A DNA stretch of 8,257 nt from Actinomycetes bacterium. GTDB taxonomy: Bacteria; Actinomycetota; Thermoleophilia; Solirubrobacterales; 70-9. A model generated the notes under the pieces. That model did not search any database and was not told the DNA's origin. It was given only the letters and a program-made list of their open reading frames with translations. Shown piece after piece: positions 1 to 6,528 of this stretch. The position numbers were made by a program, and so were the translations under genes. The DNA is taken from positions 1-8,257 of the forward strand of contig JAEYSQ010000260.1 of assembly GCA_023434465.1 (NCBI GenBank), written 5' to 3'. Positions within the stretch are counted from its first letter, which is position 1. Each line of letters begins with the position of its first letter.

Positions 1-779
1 GGTCGCTCCATCTCGAAAAGGTCACGAAGGTCTCTCGGGAAGAGAACCTGGCGATGATCGGCGAATCGATCGCGTATCTGCGCAGCGAAGGCAAACGGGT
101 CATGTATGACGCCGAGCATTTTTTCGACGCCCGGGCTGATGACCGTGACTATTCGCTCGAGTGCCTTCGCACCGCCCATGAGGCCGGTGCCGAGGTGCTC
201 GTCCTCTGTGACACCAACGGAGCCCACCTGCCGCACCAGATTGGGGAAGCGGTGGCCGAGGTCCACGCGTCCCTTCCGGACTCGGAGCTCGGGATCCACT
301 GCCACAACGATGCCGAGTGCGGTGTCGCCAACGCCCTCGCGGCCGTCGACGCCGGCGCCCGGCAGGTCCAGGGCACCATCAATGGCTATGGCGAGCGTTG
401 TGGCAACTCGAACCTGATCTCGATCCTGCCCTCTCTTCAGCTGAAAATGGGCTACGAGGTCGTGCCCCCGGAAAAGATGAGCGAGCTTTCCTCGGTCTCC
501 CACTTCGTCGCGGACCTGCTCAACGTGCCGGTCGACCCGGACCAGGCCTACGTTGGCCGGAACGCCTTCGCCCACAAGGGCGGCATGCATGTGGCTGGCA
601 TCGCCGCTGACGTCAGGACCTTCGAGCACATGGATCCGGAGGCGGTCGGCAACAGCCGGTCGGTGCTTCCGTCGGAGCTTTCGGGCAAGGCGACGGTGCT
701 CGCGAGGGCCGAGGAGATCGGTCTCGAGCTCGACGACGAGGCGGCTCGCCAGGCGGTGCAGACCCTCAAACACAAGTAA
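1..779 (+). CDS. cimA: (R)-citramalate synthase, catalytic part (5' end off window, ended by in-frame TAA)
   Basis: CimA condenses pyruvate with acetyl-CoA to give (R)-citramalate, the entry to the threonine-independent isoleucine pathway; it belongs to the 2-isopropylmalate synthase/homocitrate synthase family of cytosolic TIM-barrel enzymes. The reading frame is already open at the left edge (first whole codon at 3), so the ATG at 54 is an internal Met and roughly the first hundred residues are missing. Visible family landmarks are YDAEHFFD near 108-131, the metal-binding HCHND motif near 297-311, the QGTINGYGERCGN stretch near 367-405, and NAFAHKGGMHV near 559-593. The last two favour CimA over LeuA. 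The frame stops at TAA 777-779, before the C-terminal LeuA-dimer domain, yet homologous sequence resumes in the same frame at 780. The family call is firm; whether a functional protein is made is uncertain. Confidence 0.85.
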   Translation, partial: SLHLEKVTKVSREENLAMIGESIAYLRSEGKRVMYDAEHFFDARADDRDYSLECLRTAHEAGAEVLVLCDTNGAHLPHQIGEAVAEVHASLPDSELGIHCHNDAECGVANALAAVDAGARQVQGTINGYGERCGNSNLISILPSLQLKMGYEVVPPEKMSELSSVSHFVADLLNVPVDPDQAYVGRNAFAHKGGMHVAGIAADVRTFEHMDPEAVGNSRSVLPSELSGKATVLARAEEIGLELDDEAARQAVQTLKHK

Positions 780-1265
780 CACGACGGCTATCACTACGAG
801 GCCGCCGAGGCCTCCTTCGACCTGCTGCTGAGGCGGCAGGCCGGGGAGTATCAGCCCCTGTTCACCTTCGAATCCTTCAAGGTCCAGACCGAACTTCGGG
901 CCGGCGAGAAGGTTGAAACCGAGGCGATCGTGAAGATCCGGGTCGACGACCGTCGCTACGTCGAAGTGGCCGAGGGCAACGGGCCGGTGAACGCGCTGGA
1001 CAAGGCGCTCCGTGCCGCCATCACCGGGCATTATCCGGAACTCGACGACATCGAACTGACCGGCTACCGGGTCCGCATCCTTGACACGGCCCACGGCACC
1101 GGTGCCGGAACCCGCGTCCTGCTGGATTCCAAGCGGGACGACGGAGGTGATTCCTGGGGCTCGATCGGAGTCTCCGAGAACATCATCGAAGCGTCCTGGG
1201 AGGCGCTGGTCGATTCGCTTGCCTATGCCTTCCAGAATGGTGGTTCCGGAGCCTCCGGTGACTGA
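780..1265 (+). pseudogene. cimA: citramalate synthase C-terminal part (linker and LeuA-dimer regulatory domain), same frame after the stop
   Basis: The 161 codons after the TAA continue the upstream frame without any shift. They begin HDGYHYEAAEASFDLL, the subdomain typical of citramalate synthases, followed by a LeuA-dimer domain of about 120 residues (from LFTFESFKVQ through NGPVNALDKALRAAI to the terminal TGA at 1263-1265). In this family that domain carries the allosteric isoleucine site. No convincing start with a ribosome binding site lies near 780. The GTG at 930 would begin inside a beta strand of the domain, so independent translation of a folded domain looks unlikely. I read this as the second part of one interrupted gene: a real nonsense mutation, a base-call or assembly error, or, less likely, readthrough. 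If the TAA is an artefact, 1-1265 is one intact 5'-partial CDS. The aminotransferase start overlaps its last 8 bases. Confidence 0.75.
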
Positions 1266-2400
1266 CGAATTGACGCCGCTCGACCTGGCCCGGCCCGAAG
1301 TGGGGCCGGAAGAGGAGCGGCTGGTGCTCGAGGTGCTGCGCTCCGGCCGGCTTTCGCTCGGCCCGGCGCTCGAGCGCTTCGAGCGGGATTTCGCGGCGTG
1401 GCTCGGAGTTGACGACGCGGTCGCGGTCTCCAGCGGCACGGCGGCGCTCCACCTGGGTGTCCGGGCGCTCGGGTGGGGCAAAGGCGACGAGGTGGTGTTG
1501 AGCCCGTTCACCTTCGTGGCCAGCGCCAACTGCCTGCTTTACGAAGGGGTCAAACCGGTCTTCGCCGACATCGATCCGCAGACCCTGAACCTCGACCCTG
1601 CCGCCGCAGAAGCCGCCATGACCGAAGCGACCTGCGGGGTCCTGCCGATCGACATCTTCGGCCTTGCCGCTGACCTGCCGGCCTTCGAGAGGATCGCCGC
1701 CAGTCGCGGGATCGGCCTGCTCGAGGATTCCTGCCAGGCCCTCGGCGCGGTTGACAGCGAGGGTCGAAAGGTCGGGAGCCGGGGAAACGTCTCGACCTTC
1801 GCTTTCTATGCGAACAAACAGATGACCACCGGCGAGGGGGGCATGATCATCCCGTCCGGCCCGACCATGGCCGAAGTTCTGCGGAGCGAGCGCAACCAGG
1901 GTCGGGCGATCGACATGGACTGGCTCGATCACGACCGGCTCGGTTTCAATTACCGGATGTCGGATGTGACCGCCGCGATCGGCACCGCCCAGGTCGCCAG
2001 GCTCGACCAGCTCCTGGCCGATCGGGCCCGGGTTTCTGCCATGTACCTCGAGCGTCTGGCCGGGCTGGCGGGCGACTCGCCTGGCTCCCTGACTTTGCCG
2101 GCTGCGGACGATCCTCCGGCTCGCCGCAGTTGGTTCGTCTTTCCGGTTCGCCTCCCCGTGGGCAGCGACCGGGACGGGATCATCCGAAAGCTGGGGGAGC
2201 GGGGCATCCCGGCCAAGGCATATCTGCCGGCGATCCACCTGTTCCCGCACCTGGCTGGATTTGGGTACCGCGAAGGCCAGTTCCCGGTCGCGGAGTCAGT
2301 GGCAGCCCGGTCGCTGGCCCTGCCCTTCCACGCCGGCCTTTCCGAGGGTGATCTCGACCGGGTCGTTGCCGCCCTGACTGAAGCGCTCGACGCAGGCTGA
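1258..2400 (+). CDS. DegT/DnrJ/EryC1/StrS-family PLP-dependent aminotransferase
   Basis: This is a 380-residue fold-type I aminotransferase of the sugar-aminotransferase (StrS/DegT) family, whose members usually transfer an amino group from glutamate or glutamine to a keto sugar bound to a nucleotide. Landmarks counted from the GTG at 1258 are SGTAAL at 59-64 (phosphate binding), PFTFVASANCL at 83-93, EDSCQALGA at 156-164 with Asp157 facing the pyridine nitrogen, and NKQMTTGEGG at 186-195 with Lys187 as the PLP Schiff-base lysine. The length is normal. I chose GTG 1258 because GGAG at 1248-1251 lies 6 bases upstream; an in-frame ATG at 1237 is possible but lacks a ribosome binding site. The start overlaps the cimA stop by 8 bases, so the two are probably translationally coupled. 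The substrate cannot be read from sequence. No other nucleotide-sugar genes are in the window, so a role in amino-acid or envelope metabolism is open. Confidence 0.88.
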   Translation: MTDELTPLDLARPEVGPEEERLVLEVLRSGRLSLGPALERFERDFAAWLGVDDAVAVSSGTAALHLGVRALGWGKGDEVVLSPFTFVASANCLLYEGVKPVFADIDPQTLNLDPAAAEAAMTEATCGVLPIDIFGLAADLPAFERIAASRGIGLLEDSCQALGAVDSEGRKVGSRGNVSTFAFYANKQMTTGEGGMIIPSGPTMAEVLRSERNQGRAIDMDWLDHDRLGFNYRMSDVTAAIGTAQVARLDQLLADRARVSAMYLERLAGLAGDSPGSLTLPAADDPPARRSWFVFPVRLPVGSDRDGIIRKLGERGIPAKAYLPAIHLFPHLAGFGYREGQFPVAESVAARSLALPFHAGLSEGDLDRVVAALTEALDAG

Positions 2401-2418
2401 TCCCGCCCGGGTAATAAT
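2387..2418 (+). promoter_or_regulatory. possible argH promoter giving a (near-)leaderless transcript
   Basis: An AT-rich block, TAATAAT at 2412-2418, stands out in GC-rich surroundings and ends 7 bases before the argH GTG at 2426. A sigma70 -10 element in this place would start transcription at or within a base or two of the start codon. TCGACG at 2387-2392 could be a -35 (4 of 6 to TTGACA), but the spacing of 19-20 is long. The argH start has no Shine-Dalgarno sequence at normal spacing, which fits leaderless translation, common in actinobacteria. The block straddles the end of the aminotransferase gene. Confidence 0.4.
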
Positions 2419-2425
2419 CAGCGCC

Positions 2426-3817
2426 GTGGCAAGGCACACCGACAAATCGACCTCGCGTTTCCGTGAACCGCCGGACCCCCGATTCTGGCGGCTCAACCGG
2501 TCGATCGATTTCGACCGGAACCTGGCTCCGTATGACGTTGCCCAGTCCCGGGCCCCCGCCCGTGCCCTGAACCGGATCGGCGTGGTGGCCGACGACGAGA
2601 TCGAGGTCATCGACGACGGACTCGCCAGCATCGCCGGAGAGCTCAAGGCCGGAGAGTTCGTCTTTGAACCGGGCGACGAGGACATCCACATGGCGGTCGA
2701 GCGCCGGCTCGGTGCGCTGATCGGTGAACTTGCCGGCAAGCTCCACACTGGGCGCTCTCGCAATGACCAGGTCGCTACCGATATCTGCATGGCTGTAATG
2801 GACGCTTCGGAGAGAGCCGGAGAGCGGCTCGCAACCGCGATGGCAGAGCTCTTGCGGTTGGCGGAGGCCCACCGTGACTGGACGATGCCCGGATACACCC
2901 ACCTGCAGCGGGCCCAGCCGGTCTATCTGGGGCATCACCTGCTGTCCTGGTTCTGGATGCTTTCCAGGGATTACGAGCGTTTTGCTGCCGCCCGCAAGGC
3001 GGCGGCGGTGATGCCGCTGGGTGCCGGCGCCCTGGCCGGAGTGAACTGGGAAATTGACCGCCGGGCGGTGGCGGCCGACCTCGGGTTCGATTCGGTCACC
3101 GTCAACTCCCTGGACTCGACCTCCAACCGCGACATGGTGCTCGACTATCTCTCGGCCGGGTCGATCTGCCTTACCCATCTTTCACGGATCGGCTCTGAAC
3201 TGGTCATCTGGTCGAGCAGCGAGTTCTCGTTCTGTCAGCTCAGTGAACCTTTCACCTCGGGGTCGAGCATCATGCCGCAGAAGCAGAATCCGGATTCGGC
3301 AGAGCTGCTGCGAGCCAAGGCACCGCGGGTGATCGGTGACTTCACGACCCTGCTCGGAGTGCTCCACGCATTGCCGCTCACCTACGGCAAGGACATGCAG
3401 GAGGACAAGGAACCGTTCTTCGACGCGGCGGAAACGGTCGAGGCTTCACTGGAGATGACCGCCGGGATCTTCGAAGGGATCGAGTTTGACCGGGAGCGCC
3501 TCGGTGAAGCGGCGAGCGACGAGATGCTGGCCGCAACCGAGATCGCCGACCTGCTGGTTCGTCGTGGCGTGCCCTTTCGGGAAGCCCACGGCATCGTCGG
3601 TGATCTCGTCCGTCAATGTGTCGCCGAGTCGAGGAACCTTTCGGACCTGACCCGCGACGAGCTCGCCGAACGGTCAGACCAGTTCGATGACGAGTACTAC
3701 GAGGTGCTCGAGCAGGGCAGTTGGCTCGAGTCAAAGAAGAGCGAAGGTGGCACTTCCAGCGTCAGTCTTGACGCCCAGATCGAACTTGCCCGAAACCGGA
3801 TCAGCGAGATCGGCTGA
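2426..3817 (+). CDS. argH: argininosuccinate lyase
   Basis: ArgH splits argininosuccinate into arginine and fumarate, the last step of arginine biosynthesis, as a cytosolic homotetramer of the fumarase/aspartase superfamily. The 463-residue length is normal. Landmarks are SIDFDRNLAPYD at 26-37, HTGRSRNDQVATD at 107-119, TMPGYTHLQRAQP at 153-165 with the presumed general-base region His159, and the superfamily signature GSSIMPQKQNPD at 279-290 with catalytic Ser281, Lys286 and Asn288. Most ArgH proteins read KKNPD there; this one has Gln at the variable position, which the superfamily pattern allows. RRGVPFREAHGIVG at 379-392 is also typical. The usual N-terminal WGGRF is reduced to SRF. GTG 2426 is chosen because it gives the family length and follows a -10-like block; no Shine-Dalgarno is visible. 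It lies 25 bases after the aminotransferase stop and converges on the penicillin-binding protein gene. Confidence 0.95.
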   Translation: MARHTDKSTSRFREPPDPRFWRLNRSIDFDRNLAPYDVAQSRAPARALNRIGVVADDEIEVIDDGLASIAGELKAGEFVFEPGDEDIHMAVERRLGALIGELAGKLHTGRSRNDQVATDICMAVMDASERAGERLATAMAELLRLAEAHRDWTMPGYTHLQRAQPVYLGHHLLSWFWMLSRDYERFAAARKAAAVMPLGAGALAGVNWEIDRRAVAADLGFDSVTVNSLDSTSNRDMVLDYLSAGSICLTHLSRIGSELVIWSSSEFSFCQLSEPFTSGSSIMPQKQNPDSAELLRAKAPRVIGDFTTLLGVLHALPLTYGKDMQEDKEPFFDAAETVEASLEMTAGIFEGIEFDRERLGEAASDEMLAATEIADLLVRRGVPFREAHGIVGDLVRQCVAESRNLSDLTRDELAERSDQFDDEYYEVLEQGSWLESKKSEGGTSSVSLDAQIELARNRISEIG

Positions 3818-3860
3818 CCGGGTACCTCTATTAGCCCGGTGAGGCTCCCCCGGAGGGAGC
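3817..3860. terminator. possible terminator hairpins between convergent argH and PBP genes
   Basis: ACCGGG at 3817-3822 pairs with CCCGGT at 3835-3840 across a 12-base loop that contains the PBP stop codon. A second dyad, GCTCCC 3844-3849 with GGGAGC 3855-3860, has a 5-base loop and lies just inside the PBP coding end. Neither is followed by a T-run on either strand, so these are not canonical intrinsic terminators. With only 13 bases between the two stops, any terminator must overlap coding sequence. Confidence 0.3.
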
Positions 3861-6407
3861 GATTCCCCCGCCTCCGGACGGTGGGGCCGGGGTCGTCGGG
3901 ACCGGGGCGGGCGTGGTCTGCTCGGGTGCGGGGGCGGGTTCCGGGGTGGGCGCCGGAGCCGGAGTTGTCGTCTCGGGGGCCGGGGCCGAGTATTCCGGAG
4001 CGCTGTAATCGGTACCCGGATCCGTGTACCCGTAGTCGGTCGAGCCGGAATCGTCGGATTCTTCGCCGTCTTCCTCGAGGGACTCGGCCTCACGCTCGGC
4101 GGCGCGAGCCGCTTCGATCGACTGCCAGGCTTCGACGACGTTGGCCCAGATGAGTGCCGGGAAGGTGCCGCCGTCTACCGGGGCGCCCGAGTACTCGGTC
4201 AGCATCTGCACGTAGCCCTCGGGGTAGCCGACCCAGACACAGGCCGTGATCTCGGTGATCGCTCCGCAGTACCAGGCGTTCGTGTTGTCTTCGGTGGTAC
4301 CGGTCTTGCCCCACTGGCTGTCGTCGCCGATGTACGCGTTCTTGCCGGTGCCCTGGGTGACAACAGAGTGGAGGATCTCCTTGGCCGTGGTCGCGACTTC
4401 AGGTTCCACCACCTTGGTGCTGATCACCTTGTTCTCGCCGCCCTTGATCGTCTTGCCGTCCTCGTCGGTCACCTTCGTGTAGGCGACCGGGGAATCACCC
4501 GGCACGGGGGCATTCGAGCCGCTGACCCGGCGTCCGTCATTGGCCAGGGTCGTGAAAGCGTAGGTCCATTGGTAAGGCGTGACCTCGGAAGTGCCGAGCA
4601 CCATCGCCGGGTTGGTCTCGATCTTGTCCGAGACGCCCATCTTGTGGATCATTTTCGCGATCGCCTTCGGGCCACCATCGATCGCTTCGATGCCCAGCTG
4701 CGCGTAGACGGAGTTGTCCGAGTTGATGGTCGCCGAGACCAGGTCGCTCACTCCGGAGTAGGAGTCCCCGTAGTTGGCGACCGAGTAGGGCTCTCGGATC
4801 CACTTCTTTTTCTTCTTGTTGTAGACCTTGCGCCAGAAGACCTGGGGTGCGGACTCGAAGGTCGTGTAAGGGGAGATTCCCTGGGCCAGGGCCGTGGTCA
4901 GGATGAAGGGCTTGATCGTCGAGCCCGGCTGCCTGTAGCCCTGGGTAGCAAGGTTGAACGGCGTCGAGTCGTAGTCGGTGCCGCCGACCATGGCGTCGAC
5001 GGTGGCGTCCTTGTTGTTGATGATCACCACCGAGGCGCTGGGACCGATCCCCCCGATCGTGTTGTAGATCGCATCTTCGGTCGCCTGCTGAACCTCGAGG
5101 TCAAGGGTGGTCTTGACTTTGAGCCCACCGAAGAAGGCACGACCGGCCCCGAAGCGGTCAACCAGCTGCTGGCGCATCCAGGAAGTGAAGTAAGGAGCGT
5201 TCGAATCCATGGTCGGAGGGTCGATGTCTCCCTCGGAGGGAAGCGCTTCGGCCTGCGCCTCGTCGAACTGCTCCTGGGTGATGTAGCCCTGCTCCAGCAT
5301 CTTCTGGAGCACCGTGTCTCGCCGCAAGAGAGCGGCTTCGGGATTGATCTTCGGATCGTAACCCCAGGGGTTCTGGATGATGCCCGCCAGCAGCGCCGAC
5401 TCGGCCGGGGTCAGGAGTGCCGCACAAGGTTCCTCGTCGGTTCCGCAGGAGGGATGGGCGTACCCGAAGTAGGTCCGGGCCGCCGCTTCGATGCCGTAGG
5501 CCCCGGATCCGAAATAGACGGTGTTGAGGTATTCCGTGAGGATCTTGTCCTTGGTCCACTGCTGTTCGATGTGGTAGGCAATCGACATTTCACGGACCTT
5601 CTGCAGGGGAGAACGGTCGTTCTGCGCTTCCAGCGCCTGTTTGACCAGCTGCTGGGTGATCGTCGACGCGCCCTGCTTGGCGCTGCGGGCGATGATGTCC
5701 TGCACCAGGGCGCGACCCAGTCCCCGCCAGTCAATCCCGCGATGTTCGTAGAAGCGCGCATCCTCGATCGAGACCACCGCGTTTTTCATGTTCGGCGAGA
5801 TCTCTTCGGCGTCGAGAAGCATCTGGTTCTCGTTGTTGGAAAGGGTGCCGAGATACTGGCCCTGGCTGTCAGTCAGGACTGAATTCTTGGCCGTCCGGAA
5901 CTGGGCGTAATTCTCGATCGACGGCAGATCCTGCGAGACGGCCATCACCATGCCGAAGAAAGCCGAACAGAAGCCCAGCAGGCTGAGCCCGAGCACGATG
6001 AAGAGGATCCTCAGCTTCTTGATCTTCGGCTTGGGAGGCTTGGGCGGGGGGACCGGAAGGCTCAACACTCCCGGCGGCAGCCCGTTGCCGTTCCCGTTGC
6101 CTCCGCCCAGTCCCGGAGCGGACGGGATCGAGAGCGGCTGGCCGTTACCGTTGCCGCTCCCGGGCGGTGCGGCGGACGCACCCGTCTCCGGTTTGGCGGG
6201 TTTGGCCTTGCTCCGCCCCAGTTTGGGCAGACCGAAGCGTCGCCCTGATTTCCCTGACTCCCGGACCTTGCCCTTTGCCGACGAACTGTACGGGCGCAGC
6301 ACGCTTTCGCCAGCGTTTTTCTCGCTGGATTCGCCAGGCGCACGATCGGCGCGCCCGTTTTGCCGGGAAGTGGAGCCCGGCGGGTGCTCTGTCTTTCGGG
6401 GAGCCAT
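3831..6407 (-). CDS. bifunctional class A penicillin-binding protein (GT51 transglycosylase / transpeptidase)
   Basis: This membrane-anchored enzyme polymerises lipid II glycan strands and cross-links their peptides outside the membrane. From the ATG at 6407 it is 858 residues. It has a long cytoplasmic, disordered N-terminus (1-130) rich in Lys, Pro and Gly-Asn, then one membrane helix near 133-157. The GT51 domain has EDARFYEHRG at 215-224 (Glu215 the likely catalytic acid/base), GASTITQQ at 246-253 and KILTEYLNTVYFG at 288-300. The transpeptidase domain has STIK at 496-499 (nucleophile Ser496), SDN at 563-565 and KTGT at 701-704. The tail from about 800 is a Pro/Thr/Ala-rich, low-complexity extension ending in Gly/Ser, as in many actinobacterial PBPs. 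Five lysines in a row (531-535) sit in a loop before the SDN motif. All catalytic motifs are intact. An upstream in-frame GTG at 6452 would add 15 residues, but the likely promoter overlaps it. It is divergent from tyrS. Confidence 0.93.
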   Translation of the reverse strand: MAPRKTEHPPGSTSRQNGRADRAPGESSEKNAGESVLRPYSSSAKGKVRESGKSGRRFGLPKLGRSKAKPAKPETGASAAPPGSGNGNGQPLSIPSAPGLGGGNGNGNGLPPGVLSLPVPPPKPPKPKIKKLRILFIVLGLSLLGFCSAFFGMVMAVSQDLPSIENYAQFRTAKNSVLTDSQGQYLGTLSNNENQMLLDAEEISPNMKNAVVSIEDARFYEHRGIDWRGLGRALVQDIIARSAKQGASTITQQLVKQALEAQNDRSPLQKVREMSIAYHIEQQWTKDKILTEYLNTVYFGSGAYGIEAAARTYFGYAHPSCGTDEEPCAALLTPAESALLAGIIQNPWGYDPKINPEAALLRRDTVLQKMLEQGYITQEQFDEAQAEALPSEGDIDPPTMDSNAPYFTSWMRQQLVDRFGAGRAFFGGLKVKTTLDLEVQQATEDAIYNTIGGIGPSASVVIINNKDATVDAMVGGTDYDSTPFNLATQGYRQPGSTIKPFILTTALAQGISPYTTFESAPQVFWRKVYNKKKKKWIREPYSVANYGDSYSGVSDLVSATINSDNSVYAQLGIEAIDGGPKAIAKMIHKMGVSDKIETNPAMVLGTSEVTPYQWTYAFTTLANDGRRVSGSNAPVPGDSPVAYTKVTDEDGKTIKGGENKVISTKVVEPEVATTAKEILHSVVTQGTGKNAYIGDDSQWGKTGTTEDNTNAWYCGAITEITACVWVGYPEGYVQMLTEYSGAPVDGGTFPALIWANVVEAWQSIEAARAAEREAESLEEDGEESDDSGSTDYGYTDPGTDYSAPEYSAPAPETTTPAPAPTPEPAPAPEQTTPAPVPTTPAPPSGGGGIAPSGGASPG

Positions 6408-6452
6408 CAGATGGCGAAGTGTTGGTAGGCGCCTTGGCAGAAAGCCGGTCAC

Positions 6453-6481
6453 ATCATGCGCCGTACGACTTCAGGTAACAA
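6453..6481 (-). promoter_or_regulatory. possible promoter of the penicillin-binding protein gene
   Basis: On the minus strand, TTGTTA (plus positions 6476-6481) and CATGAT (6453-6458) are separated by exactly 17 bases, each matching 4 of 6 consensus sigma70 positions. Transcription would begin near 6446, about 40 bases before the ATG at 6407 and downstream of the alternative GTG at 6452. The matches are moderate and the call rests on spacing and position. Confidence 0.35.
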
Positions 6482-6512
6482 CGCGGACACGACCAAGTAG
6501 CGCTGCTCAGTC

Positions 6513-6518
6513 TAGCAT
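6513..6518 (+). promoter_or_regulatory. possible -10 element of tyrS
   Basis: TAGCAT fits the TANNNT form of actinobacterial -10 elements and ends 10 bases before the tyrS GTG at 6529. Transcription would start about 0-5 bases before the codon, an almost leaderless message. No good -35 is seen at 16-18 bases upstream, and no Shine-Dalgarno precedes the start. The 121-base gap to the divergent PBP gene is too short for a T-box leader, and I see none. Confidence 0.3.
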
Positions 6519-6528
6519 TGAGTCTCCC

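Noticed and set aside
930..1265. GTG at 930 as the start of an independent small protein
   Set aside because: It begins inside a strand of the LeuA-dimer domain, has no ribosome binding site, and is in the same frame as the upstream cimA sequence.
1183..3178. Long minus-strand frames (1183-2250 and 2180-3178)
   Set aside because: They are antisense to the aminotransferase and argH, with composition expected from reversed GC-rich codons.
4368..5882. 504-codon open frame on the plus strand
   Set aside because: It is exactly antisense to the PBP gene, whose catalytic motifs are intact, and its product is rich in Arg/Asp/Val/Gly/Leu with no recognisable domain. This is a typical GC-rich shadow frame.
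6081..6165. Gly-Asn-coding repeats as a CRISPR or tandem repeat array
   Set aside because: These are short, irregular, low-complexity codons within the disordered N-terminus of the PBP, with no spacer structure.
5950..6528. Upstream extension of the tyrS frame
   Set aside because: The frame is open only because it runs antisense to the PBP N-terminus. TyrRS similarity begins after GTG 6529 and gives the normal length.
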